Source of the DNA: Takakia lepidozioides
Taxonomy: Eukaryota; Streptophyta; Takakiopsida; Takakiales; Takakiaceae
DNA: 64,000 bases
Assembly (NCBI GenBank): GCA_030704615.1
Contig: CM060731.1
Span: 46,252,001-46,316,000 of the forward strand
Reading direction: 5' to 3'
In this document: piece after piece, positions 54,761-64,000 of the stretch
Numbering within the stretch: the stretch's first letter is position 1
Layout of the letters: each line of letters opens with the position of its first letter
The notes under the pieces: generated by a model
Databases searched by the model: none
Told to the model about the DNA's origin: nothing
Seen by the model: the letters and a program-made list of their open reading frames with translations, nothing else
Made by a program: the position numbers and the translations under genes

Positions 54761-56290
54761 TGGACATGTATGCCAAATGTGGGAGCATTGAGGATGCGAA
54801 ATGAGTGTTCAACACTATGGCTGAACGAGATGTGGTGTCGTGGAAAGCAATGCTTGCAGGGTATGCACATCAGGGGCGCGGGATGGAGGCTTTGGAGACC
54901 TATTGAGCAAATGATGGGGGAAGGGGTGAAGCCTGACCACATCACGAACTATGATCGAGTACAAGGGGATTGTCAAGGGTCCAAGACGTCCGCTTGTTAA
55001 GAAGGTGGATCAGAGGACATGTTCAGACTTGTAATTGTGTGCGTTTGCAGAGCGTGTGCAAGCCTGGCAGCCGCCCTGGAAAAGGGCAAGGAGGTGCATG
55101 GTTGCATCACCAAAGCTGGAATTTTACCCGATTTGATTCTGAACAATACCCTAGTGGACATGTATGCCAAATGTTGGGAGCATTGAGAATGCGGTTGGAG
55201 TGTTCAACACTATGGGTGAACGAGATGTGATGTCATGGAACGCGATGCTTGCAGGATGTGCACAGCAAGGGCGAGGGATGGAGGCTTGGGAGACCTATGA
55301 GCCAATGATGGGGGAAGGGGTGAAGCCCGACCACATAATGTTTGTGTGCGTTTGCAGTGCGTGTGCAAGCCTGACAGCCCTGGAAAAGGGCAAAGAGGTC
55401 AATGGTTGCATCATCAAATCTGGAATTGTACCAAATGTGATTCTGAACAATACCCTTGTAGACATGCATTGAGGATGCGGAAGGAATGTTCAACAATATG
55501 CCTGAATGAGATTTGGTGTCATGGAACGTCATGCTTGCAGGATGTGCACAGCAGGGGCGTAGGATGGAGGCCTTGGAGACCTATGAGCAAATGATAGGGG
55601 AAGGGGTGAAGTGCAACAACATCACATTTGTATGCGTTTGCAATGCTTGTGCAAGCCTGGAAGCCCTGGAAAAGGGCAAAGAGGTGCATGGTGACATCAT
55701 GAAAGCTGGAATTGTACCAATTGTCATTTTGGACACTGCCCTGGTGGACATGTATGCGAAATGTGGGTGCATTGAGGATGCAAAGGGAGTATGTGACAAT
55801 ATGGCTAAACGAAATGTGGTGTCGTAGAACGCGATGATTGCAGGATATGCCCAGCATGGTTGTCATAAGGAGGTCCTACAACTATTTGAAGGAATGCAAA
55901 AGAACGGTTTGAAGCCGGACAGTATCACCTTTATATGTGTTCTCTCTGCATGCAACCACACTGGCCTACTGGATGAAGGAAGACGCTACTGGGATTCCCC
56001 GAGTCAAGATCATGGTGTCATTCCGACAGTGAGGCACTTTGGCTGCATGGTGGACATTCTTGGACGTGCGGGACAACTAGATGATGCAATGGACCTGATT
56101 AATAAGAATGCCAATCAATCCAGATGTTGTAGTATGGAAGGCCTTGTTAATCCATGTCAATGTGAAGATGGCTGAACGTGCGGCGACATCTATCCTCAAA
56201 TGGGATGAACAAGATGCCGCGACTTATATGTCGCTATCAAACATCTATGCTGCAGCTGGCAGGTGGGATCCATCTGAGCAGCAGAATGTT
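54747..56290 (+). pseudogene. PLS-type PPR gene remnant with E domain
   Basis: Tandem PPR modules on the plus strand: LVDMYAKCGSIEDAK and VVSWKAMLAGYA (54750-54900); a decayed module (55040-55230); 55164-55472 (DVMSWNAMLAGCAQQGRGME, KPDHIMFVCVCSACASL); 55513-55827 (MLAGCAQQGRRMEALETYEQ, VDMYAKCGCIEDAKGVCDNM). The final module is LKPDSITFICVLSACNHTGL and GCMVDILGRAGQLDDAMDLI (55834-56100), followed by the E-domain-like PDVVVWKALL and DAATYMSLSNIYAAAGRWD (56108-56270). Intact relatives bind RNA in mitochondria or plastids, and the PLS-E class usually supports C-to-U editing. Stops and frameshifts occur between and within modules (for example 54802, 55186, 55829). No DYW domain is seen. Confidence 0.85.
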
Positions 56291-56821
56291 CTCTCTGCAT
56301 TTTACCAGCGCCTAACAACAAGTTGTATGTCCCATCACATTTCACATGAGCTTATTCTTCATTGCCGCATGAGCTTCTTTGCCGCTAACCTTGGCTGCTT
56401 AGTGCCACGGGGTCTAAGTCATGCTTGTTGTACCAAGGTTTTGTGAGGGTCGGCTTGGTTAGTATTTGTCCATAATCAGCTTTCTTTACCTTGGCACATA
56501 ATCTATATAAAATACCATTTCATTTCATTTACGTTGGCACAAAATCTGCTAGTTCTCACTGCTGTAGTTACAATGTTGCCATGAAGCCAATGCATACTAT
56601 TTAGACAAGGTTTTCTGTGATCTGATCCAGCAAGTGGATGTGCAGCTTGCAATCTTACGGACAATCACTAGGACTCTATTTCAGTATCTATTTCAGTATT
56701 TCAATAATATAATTTCAGCCAGATTTTCAGCAAGTATTTCAATATTTCAGCCAGTTTTCCAGCAAATATGTCAGTATTTCAGCCAGTTTTTCAGCAAGTA
56801 TTTTAATATTTCAGCGAGTAA

Positions 56822-56955
56822 TAATTACTGCCTCTCATTTTACAATAATTGGGACCTTATGGTGCACGCTCGAGTTGACTGGTGGGCCCCACGCACGGAC
56901 GCCTGGTTCCCCCCACCCGTTGCTGCGCGCGGTTGCCCGCCGCGGCCAGTCCGCT
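56822..56955 (-). repeat. Repeat R2, copy 2 (inverted relative to copy 1)
   Basis: GCCTCTCATTTTACAATAATTGGGAC and GGTGGGCCCCACGCACGGACG are the reverse complement of the 19735-19870 landmarks. It ends about 35 bases before the CACTA terminus at 56993. Confidence 0.7.
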
Positions 56956-56999
56956 TCCCCTCAATCCGGCAAACCACCAGTCACTACAGCAAATGGGGG

Positions 57000-57600
57000 G
57001 GGGGGGTGTTTGTGACGCCAGCTGCGCCCCCACGCCCCGCGTGGCGCTGAGCATGCGACGCCAACCCCGCGGAGCCTGTTTGCAACGTCGGGCCGTCGCA
57101 GGCAAACCCTGCGGGTCGCCACCTGGCACCGGGGCCAGGCAACGACGCCTGGCCGTCGTACGGGCGGATGAAGGGCAACAGGCAAGCGTCGCCCCCAACG
57201 AAGGGCAGAATGCAGCCCTTTCTGGCGACGGCCGATCGTCACAAGCCGGAAAAAAAACAACCCTTTCTTGCCCTTTCTTTCATCACAGCCCTTTATTGCG
57301 ACGCCCGGCCGTCGCATGGTGGCATGAAGGGCAAAAGGCCCCTGCGACGGCCGGGCGTCGCAAACAGCCCGGCTGCCCTATTCTTTCAAAACAAAAAAAA
57401 CATGTCACAGTTTGCGACGGCTTGCCGTCGCCGATTGCGACCCTCGGCCTCATAAATCCATTCTTTCAAAACAAAAAACATGTCGTAGTTGGCGACGGTT
57501 TGTCGTCGCCGTTTGCGACCCCCGGCCTCATAAATCTAAAAAAACGCGTCGCGGGTTGCGACGCGTGGGGGTCGCAGGCAGCGACGACAGGGCTTTCTAG
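57000..57600. repeat. GCGACG/CGTCGC subterminal repeats of element E
   Basis: Dozens of GCGACG, CGTCGC and GTCGCA units in both orientations, interspersed with AAAACAAAAAACATGTC. The same unit dominates elements C and D. Such inverted and direct short repeats near a CACTA end are candidate transposase-binding sites. They are CpG-rich, so also likely methylation targets. Confidence 0.65.
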
Positions 57601-57978
57601 GTTTAGGTTTAGGGCCTTTGGGGATTCTTAGTTTTTTTTGTTTTTCATATGGTACTGGGGTAGGGTGTTTGTTTTTCTTTATGGTTTAGCTTGTTGTTGT
57701 GGATCTTCTTGTAGATTGTGATATTCATTTTGATAATTCTCTTGATACCACATCTGTATGTGTTGGTCCAACATATTCATTGCATCTACCTTCTTTCTTA
57801 AAAGACTACCAGCCAAAGGCATATTTGATCAATCATAGAAATAAACTACAATATACATGTACATGTACAATCAATCGAAAGGATGGGTCCAGTTCGGTGC
57901 GAGAATTTTTTTGTAGCTTTGATTTTGTGTCTAATAAACTTGAACATCATCATCCGGAGCTTCTTCATCCTCATCAAG

Positions 57979-58206
57979 CTACAAGTCTTCTTGGTAATCA
58001 GAGTCATCGTCATAAATGGTCCGGCCCTCAAAAGGCACCTCTGAATCATCCTCCACCTCGTTGTCAATGGCCGTGTCTTCGTCTCTTTCTCCAACATCCG
58101 CATCTTTTGGAGCTTCAGTACGGTTGAGCCTATCTGCATTGACGCGCATGAAACCACAATCATCTTGCACTAGTATTGCGGAGGACCAAGACTCACCGCG
58201 ACTCAT
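57979..58206 (-). pseudogene. CACTA transposase (TNPD-like) C-terminal end
   Basis: The minus strand encodes SSAILVQDDCGFMRVNADRL, then an acidic tail (KDADVGERDEDTAI, DDDSDYQEDL). Plant En/Spm transposases end with a segment in which LASQA-QVFYV-D is followed by an acidic tail; this matches in position and style. It continues the piece at 62440-62655 once the Ty3 element is removed. Confidence 0.55.
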
Positions 58207-58423
58207 CCCCGGGAGTCGAGGGTTTTCGTGGTGGTTGGTGCAAGCCCGTTAGTGACCAAAAACTAGTGAGTAAGCGTGCGAGCCGGAAAGCGACCAAGGT
58301 GTGGGGAGCTGTTCCAGATTGCCATCGACCAAAGGGAAGTTCCACTTAACCCAAATTGAGAGAGGGTCTCGTGGAGGAGTAAAGAGGGACCGTTATGTCC
58401 CGGTGAGCAGCCGAAGCTCCGAG
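58182..58423 (+). repeat. Ty3 element 5' LTR, partial, lacking the 82-bp TATA block
   Basis: Aligns with 62038-62360 but goes straight from GTGGTGGT to TGGTGCAAGC, where the 3' LTR has 82 extra bases (about 62092-62173) containing AAGTATATATAGGG. Its 3' end is cut off at the deletion junction (58423/58424). Confidence 0.8.
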
Positions 58424-59345
58424 ATGAGGAGAAGACCGCGTGTAGGACAAGATATGATTCATATGAGTTTTTGGTGATGCCCTTTGGGCTCACCAACGCA
58501 CCCGCGACCTTTAGTACGCTAATGAACAGCCTTTTCCAGGAATGGTTGGATGACTTTGTGATCGTGTACATCGACAACATCTTGGTGTACTCAAAAACAA
58601 AGGAAGAGCACCTGGAGCACCTCAAAAGGGTGTTCCAGAAATTGCGGGAAGGGAAGCTGTATGCCAAAGCATCAAAGTACGAATTCGGGGTCACAAAAGT
58701 GGAGTTCATAGGGCATGTGATTACACAGGACGAGATCAAAATGGATGACAGAAAGGTGAGGGCAATCTTGGACTGGGAGCCTCCGACTTCGGTCCCAGGA
58801 ATGCGATCCTTCCTAGGACTCGCCTCCTATTACCAAAAGTATGTGAGAAATTTTGCCAAGATCGCGGGACCACTGTCGGACCTTTTGTGTAAGTCCAAGG
58901 TATGGGTATAGAACATCTTTTGTGGCCAAGCTTTTGCCGAGTTGAAGCATCGGATGGCGGAAGTTCCGGTCCTAAAAATCCCGGAGTTCGACCGTCCATT
59001 TGAGATTCATACAGATGCGTCAAACTTTCACAATTGGGGGTGTACTCATGCAGGATGGACGTCCAGTGGCTTACGAAAGTAAGAAACTGAATGAAGTGGA
59101 GCGATGGTGGCCTACGCACGAGAAAGAAATGAAGACGGTGGTGCATTGACTTGAGCTTTGGCGCCACTATGATGGTTCCAACCCGGTGAAGGTGTTCACG
59201 GACAATGTCACGGTGAAGTATTTTGCCACGCAGCCTAAGTTGTCCCCAAAACAACTTAGGTGGCAAGACACTTTGGCGGTGTTCGACGTGGATATTCAGT
59301 ACAAACCGGGACGGGACAATGTGGTGGCTGATGCTTTAAGTAGAA
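58424..59345 (+). pseudogene. Ty3 element RT (C-terminal half) and RNase H
   Basis: RT from FLVMPFGLTNAPATFS through the active-site region, which reads YIDN instead of YIDD (58570-58581), a G-to-A loss of a metal-binding aspartate. Connection: VEFIGHVITQDEIKM and FLGLASYYQKYVRNFA. RNase H: FEIHTDAS (58999-59022), a frameshift, PVAYESKKLNE, THEKEMK, then VFTDNVTVKYF and ADALSRK. A TAG near 58909, a TGA near 59148 and at least two frameshifts inactivate it. Confidence 0.85.
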
Positions 59346-60830
59346 AGCAACAGCTCATGTTGGTGTACAGGGGCGAGACGGCGCTCCAAAGGAAGATCCA
59401 GAAGGCTTACCGAAAGGATGAGATGGCGAAGTCCATGATGCGAGACTTGAGGATGGGGGTTAAATCGCAGTTCCACTTGCAAAATGGACTGCTCCGGTAC
59501 AAGCAAAAGCGTCTCTACGTGCCGAAGGGAGGGATCAGAGATAGTCTCTTGAGAGAATGCCATGATGGCCCGCTTGTAGGCCACGACGGAGCCAAGCGCA
59601 CCGCGGCACTCTTGAAGAAGGAGTATTTCTGGCCCAAACTGAGGGAGGAGGCCGAGGAGTATGTCAAGACGTGCACCACATGCCAACAAAACCGGAGCGA
59701 GTACAAAAAGCAAGAGGGGTTGTTACAACCTTTGCCGATTCTAGATAGGTCTTGGGAAAGTGTCTCGATGGATTTCATGACTGCTATGCCGCTGTCAAAA
59801 GGATTTTGATGCAATCATGGTGGTGGTGAATAGGTTCAGTAAAATGGGCCATTTCATCCCAACCAAGGAGACGGCAACAGCGCAAGAGACGGGGCGACTT
59901 TACTTCGCTCACGTCTTCAAGCATCATGGACTCCCGAAGGATATTGTCTCGGACCGTGATCCAAAGTTTACAAGTAAAGTTTGGAGGGCACTTTGGAAGA
60001 AAATGGGGATGAGGCTCAAGATGACCACCGCCTTCCGACCTACGACGGACGGCCAAACGGAAAAGGTGAATTCCGTGGTGAAGCAGATCTTGCGGAATTA
60101 CGTGTCGGTAGACCAATCGGACTGGATAGAGCACTTGGATGCGGCAGAGTTCTGTTATAATAACACAAAACACTCCGCAACGGGAGTTTCCCTTTTCGTA
60201 TTGGTCTATGGAAAAGCACCTCTAGTGCCGACAAGTTGGGCCGCCCAAGACGTTGAGGAACCGGCAGCAGCAGCGGTGCTGGAAGAACACGAGCGTTTGT
60301 TGAAGCTCACAAAGTACAACATTGCCAAAACTAGGAAACGGTATGAACGGCAAGCGAATCGGAAGCGGAGGGAAGTTAAGTTTGAGGCAGGCAAGGAGGT
60401 CTGGTTGAACATCAAGAATTTTCGACTACCTCCGGAAGTGAGTCCGAAATTCGTACCTCCGTATGCGGGACCCTTTCGCATCCGGAAGGTTATGAATGAG
60501 GATGTGTATGAATTGGAGCTGCCGGCAAACAACAAGGTGCATCCGGTGTTTCACGTCTCCATTTTGAAGCCTTACTTCAAAGATGAAGCGCGTCCGAATC
60601 GGCATCAAGTGTTGGGTCCGCCACCTGTGCTGTTAAATGAACCTGAGTACGAGGTGGAGCAGTGCTTAAGTCAAGGAGGTTCAAGAATCGAGAAACGGAG
60701 TATCTCGTGAAATGGAAGGGCTATCATCATGTGGAGACATCTTGGGTGCGTGCCTCAGAAATGGGAAATGCATCCGAGGCGATTGCAGCTTATGAAAGGC
60801 GACATCAAAAGCGGAAGAAGCGTTGATGGG
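59346..60830 (+). pseudogene. Ty3 element integrase and chromodomain
   Basis: HHCC finger: HDGPLVGHDGAKRTAALLKK, then TCTTCQQNR (59560-59700). Core: SMDFMTAMP (first Asp), a one-base shift near 59808, MVVVNRFSKMGHFIP, VSDRDPKFTS (second Asp) and TDGQTEKVNSV (Glu). The DDE triad is therefore still readable. C-terminal GPFRI and HPVFHVSILKPY. A second shift near 60700 enters the chromodomain: EYLVKWKGYHHVETSWV and a basic end at 60823. Chromodomains of chromoviruses bind modified histones and steer insertion towards heterochromatin. The chromodomain sits at the polyprotein end, as usual for this group. Confidence 0.85.
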
Positions 60831-62037
60831 GACATCAACCTTGGATCGTGGGGGAGGAAATGCGTGCTTAGCCCGGCTTAGCTAGCTCAGGAATTCGATT
60901 GCAAAAACTTGTATTGTACAAATTTTGTTATAAATGAAATGGTTTCCAAATGTTGTGCGTCCTATTTTGTTTGGAATGGTGATGCATGGTATGGTTGGCT
61001 AGTGTGTAGAATGCATGCTAGCTTACAAAAGTGGGAGAGGTAAATTGGATTAATCGTGTGTTTGCATAGTGCAGAAATCGGGTGACTCCCATCCAAGGGG
61101 CAAGGAAACTTGCACCTTCTTTGGGAACTCACGTGCTAGTGCGCACCTGGCGCGTGCACGTACTATAACTGCGCTACCGAGGGGGTTGCCTTGTAGTGCA
61201 GGCTAACAAGGAAGCTACGTGCTTCCGTTCATGTACTATAATCGTATAGCCTCGGGACGAAGTCGTAGTGCGGCTTCGGCGTGTTCCCGTACTTCAGGCC
61301 AGCATTCCAAGGCGGACCCAATTATAGTGATTGCGGCGCACGGTTGATTCAAGGTTATCTTCCTAGTCAAAAAGGGTTCAAGGTGAACCCTTGCTCAAGG
61401 TGATGCCAAAAGCGGCATCATGAGCGGTCGCAAGCAATGTTGTTGCAGTAAGGCGATTCGATCCTCGGGGAGGATCGTTCCTTGGCCCTGAAGTGGGCCA
61501 ACAAGAGTGCACTGGGAGGAGCTTGAGAGGCTCCACCTTTGGCCGGGACTTGGAGGAAGTCGGCCGAACTAGCTAGTGGAGAGTAGAGTCAAGTGGGGGT
61601 TTGGTTCTTTGCCATGGGACGCCATGGTACGGAAACAAACTCCTTGATGTGGGACGCCACAACTTGGATGTTCATTTCTACAGAATGGACAAGTCGATGA
61701 GGACATCGACTCCCTATTGGTAAGGGTGTGTGTCGCGGCCCTTTGCCTTGAGGGCAGGGGGTCGGGACACAAGAAGGGCTGCCCCTGTGGTGGGGGCAGT
61801 GGCAACAATAGATGCGGGGGCTGAAGCACCCGTGCCCAAGGCACTCAAAGAGGCGAAGGCGCTCACGAGGTGGAGCCCCACACACCGGGCTTGCGGTGGG
61901 GGTGGTTCCACGAGGGGTGGTGGTAGCTCAGTGGGTCTGAGTGGGGGTGGCATAGGACTCACCATGGGGTGGAAACCTTGTGGTGGGAGTCGTGGGGAGT
62001 CTTGGGACTCATCACGGCCCAATGGGGCCGTGGTGCG
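60831..62037 (+). other. Noncoding internal 3' region of the Ty3 element
   Basis: GC-rich, no conserved frame, between the chromodomain stop and the 3' LTR. A G-rich run (GAGTGGGGGTGG, about 61939) could act as a polypurine tract but is about 100 bases from the LTR start. Confidence 0.4.
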
Positions 62038-62452
62038 TGGACCAAGACTCACCGCGACTCATCACCGGGAGTCAAGGGTTTTCGTGGTGGTTTGCCATAA
62101 AATGGCAGCGTTGTTTGTGAAACCCCCATAGACAGTCATAGAAGTATATATAGGGAGTAGTAACCCCGAGAACGGTGCAAGCCCGTTGGTGACCAAAAAC
62201 TAGTGAGTAAGCGTGCGAGCCGGAAAGTGACCAATGTGTAGAGAGTTGTTTCGGACTGCCATTGACCAAAGGGAATTTCCACTTGACCCAAATTGAGATA
62301 GGGTCTTGTGGAGGAGTAAAGGGGGACCGTTATGTCCTGGTGAGCAGCCGAAGCTCCGAGTTGGCCCGACGGCCAGTTTGGGAGTTAGGCGCGCGCATCA
62401 AAGCGAGTAACTATGACTTGAAGGGGAGCTTACCAAAGTGAGGTGCGCGACA
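62038..62452 (+). repeat. Ty3 element 3' LTR
   Basis: Starts TGGACCAAGACTC and ends near GCGCGACA, giving TG...CA ends. Its first 323 bases match the 5' LTR remnant, apart from the extra block at 62092-62173, which holds the only TATA-like sequence. Confidence 0.7.
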
Positions 62453-62655
62453 ACCTTCCCTTGAAGAGAAGAGGCCGGTACCTTGTATACTGTAGTTGGA
62501 GTATGCTCTCAAGCTCTCCAATGTACTCAAGTTTGCTCATAGCAGGTCGTGTATCTCTCTTGCCCCACACGGAGTCTACTCAATATGTGGCACACAAGCC
62601 AAAATCAAAGGTTGTTTTGCGCTTCATGTCAAGAACACGAATGTGGAAATGACGA
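62440..62655 (-). pseudogene. CACTA transposase (TNPD-like), region before the Ty3 insertion
   Basis: The minus strand encodes FHIRVLDMKRKTTFDFGLCA, then (after a TGA near 62580) SVWGKRDTRPAMSKLEYIGE and LESILQLQYTRYRPLLFKGR. The last part matches the En/Spm transposase block YYGVL-EIIEL-Y-------LFKC-W. The frame is lost about where the Ty3 LTR begins (62452). Confidence 0.65.
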
Positions 62656-62913
62656 CCGTGAACCCTAACCGCCGTGTATGACGTCGCGAATTGAGAGGGG
62701 CCCCTTGCAATGTCTTGCACCAAATCTGAAACCACCTCTCCTTAAGCAACGATGTCATAAACTAAAGTCTCAGTGGATTTTGTAAAAAGGTGACTAGAAT
62801 CATGTTAAGTCTCAGTTTCATCGCCACTACTTCAATCAATCCCAATCCTCATCGATATTATCCGGCATTGACAAGTGAATGTATGCGGGTTGTTCATGGG
62901 GAACATAATATAC

Positions 62914-63080
62914 CTGGATAATCATGCATTGTCCAAAGCAAGATGCCTCTCATCTGAAAAGATTGTCCGGCCATAGGGTCAAGTGAAGCATCCAATGCCG
63001 GGACCCCCCTCCATAGCTCCTTAAGTTCATCAACAAGCTTACACATCCTCCTGGTTAATTCCATGCTCATTGTTGTTGTC
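62914..63080 (-). pseudogene. CACTA transposase (Tnp2-like) exon
   Basis: The minus strand encodes LVDELKELWRGVPALDASLD and FQMRGILLWTMHDYPG, the hallmark of the Tnp2 transposase family (PLVDELKELW-GV...F-LRA-LLWTI-DFPA). It ends at CCAG|GTATATTATG (62914/62913), a plausible 5' splice site. The upstream part (63080-63230) is open but not conserved. The remaining exons would lie beyond the window or in decayed sequence. Confidence 0.8.
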
Positions 63081-63084
63081 ACTG

Positions 63085-64000
63085 TCACTGTCATCGTCAT
63101 CATCGTCCGGTACCGTGGGGGCGGCGTCTCACCCACGGCTCCCGCCTGATGTACTTGGGTTGTTTTCGGATGGGGTGCCAAGAGAAAGGACCGGGAAGGG
63201 ATGGACAAAGTCCTGATACGAACAAATGAACATAGGGACATATATTATAATGTGTCATTGCAACCATACACTTTATTATAAGCGAAATGCAAACAACAAC
63301 CTTCAATATGTGCGTGCATCAAATATGTCATTCAATAATTACATGTATGTACGCAATGTACACGCATGCAAAGTTTTAAACCCAAACAAAATCATTTCCC
63401 CCCCCCAATGACGCATTCACCCTATCAACCAATTTTTGTTTATTAATGTGAAAGAAAATCCTCTTATGCCATTGCACCCAACAAACGGATGTGGCTCAAG
63501 CTTCATTTTTTCCTACATGTGCTTAAATATGTGCAACACCTATACAAAGATCCAGCAGAAAATATATATATATTTGCCTCCCCAACGACGCACTCACCCT
63601 TGCACCAATTTTGAATTAAAACGAATTTAAATGAATTTAAAATAAATATTTGCATTTAGAAAATATATGATTGCGGTTTTGAGGGGCGTAATGATTTTAT
63701 TTTTAGCTCTATTTTGTTCTGTGACATTGGGCTTTGCACCACTACATCCATGCAAAATATTGGACAAAAATCAAATGGAAAAAAAATAAGTGTGTTTCTA
63801 GGGTCACTTTTGCAAAACTCTTTATGAAGAGTGCATGAAATAACTCAACTTTGGAGTGCAAATGAGATAATAAAATCTGGTTATGGGTCCAAATGACTTT
63901 TGTTTACTCCCAAATTTTGCACGCACATTGCATATGCTATCATTAAGCATATGGCTTGAAAATGGAATTAAAAAAAAAATCATCTGCAGGCGAAACACAA
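63085..64000. other. No recognisable coding sequence; probably interior of element E
   Basis: AT-rich from 63240 onward, with no domain recognised. A near-direct repeat, CC(A)ATGACGCATTCACCCT / CAACGACGCACTCACCCT, occurs at 63405 and 63581. Confidence 0.4.

Larger units (their letters stand above)
58182..62452 (+). mobile_element. Ty3 chromovirus-type retroelement, 5' deleted
   Basis: 3' LTR at 62038-62452 and a partial 5' LTR at 58182-58423, matching over GGACCAAGACTCACCGCGACTCATC through GTGAGCAGCCGAAGCTCCGAG. Right after the 5' LTR remnant the sequence enters the middle of RT, so gag, protease and the first half of RT are deleted. RT, RNase H, integrase and a chromodomain follow on the plus strand. 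About 1.2 kb of noncoding sequence separates the chromodomain from the 3' LTR. No clear target duplication was found. It is inserted into the CACTA transposase of element E. Confidence 0.85.
56993..64000. mobile_element. CACTA-type element E with transposase, split by a Ty3 element; right end outside the window
   Basis: The left terminus CACTACAGCAAATGGGGGG matches element C (CACTACAACAAATTTGGGG). 57000-57590 is full of GCGACG/CGTCGC units. Minus-strand transposase pieces follow at 57979-58206, 62440-62655 and 62914-63080, in the order expected of one gene read from right to left, with a Ty3 element (58182-62452) inserted in it. This makes E the likely source family of transposase for non-autonomous relatives C and D. 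The right end is beyond 64000, so target duplication cannot be checked. Confidence 0.65.

Noticed and set aside
56993-57720. A complete short CACTA element ending near TTCTTGTAG at about 57705-57713
   Set aside because: The sequence there reads TTCTTGTAGATTG, not ...GTAGTG, and no AGT duplication follows. Transposase coding continues beyond it, so the larger element E is preferred.
58177-62457. Target duplication for the Ty3 element
   Set aside because: The five bases outside each proposed LTR end (TGCGG and ACCTT) do not match; the LTR limits remain approximate.

Overview
The window is nuclear DNA from a land plant with a large, transposon-packed genome. Supporting signs are spliceosomal introns, PLS-type PPR gene debris, a plant GATA-26/27-type gene, and fragments of CHL27 (chlorophyll cyclase), SMC1, a plastid DEAD-box helicase and OSB-like proteins. 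The density of decayed elements, a piggyBac-like transposase and a retroelement with its own cytosine methyltransferase fit a non-flowering plant such as a fern or lycophyte better than a crop-like angiosperm. That is inference. All coordinates, frames and splice sites were read by hand.

Layout. 1-13 kb: two related CACTA-type elements in opposite orientation (A, 980-7162, with a TTT target duplication; B, about 8880-12957) flank an intact two-exon gene for a Gln-Thr-repeat protein (7185-8872). Element A carries pieces of host genes: PPR, the first exon(s) of CHL27, and OSB-like motifs. 13-19.7 kb: long tracts of the hexamer CAGACT/AGTCTG, a 100-bp tandem array, and a broken Mutator-like (MULE) transposase gene whose middle exon is inverted. 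21.6-25.9 kb: a Ty3-type retroelement whose reading frame joins a C5 cytosine methyltransferase domain directly upstream of reverse transcriptase, RNase H and the integrase zinc finger. 26-28 kb: a CACTA relic and a retroelement C-terminal domain. 30.8-35.0 kb: the one clearly intact host gene, a seven-exon GATA factor on the minus strand (647 aa).

38.7-45 kb: a nest in which a LINE is interrupted by a SINE and by a Copia element, and the Copia element is interrupted by a 1,085-bp CACTA element. 48-53 kb: scrambled SMC1 pieces, a helicase fragment, a piggyBac-like transposase and a second SINE copy. 54.5-56.3 kb: a multi-repeat PPR pseudogene. 57-64 kb: a CACTA element with transposase exons on the minus strand, split by a chromodomain-bearing Ty3 element (58182-62452).

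Functional reading: only the GATA gene and the QT-repeat gene keep open, splice-consistent frames. Everything else is mobile DNA or copies of gene pieces. Nonsense codons and catalytic-residue losses in the retroelements are mostly single C-to-T or G-to-A steps, as expected for heavily methylated DNA. The methyltransferase-carrying retroelement is the most unusual object here.
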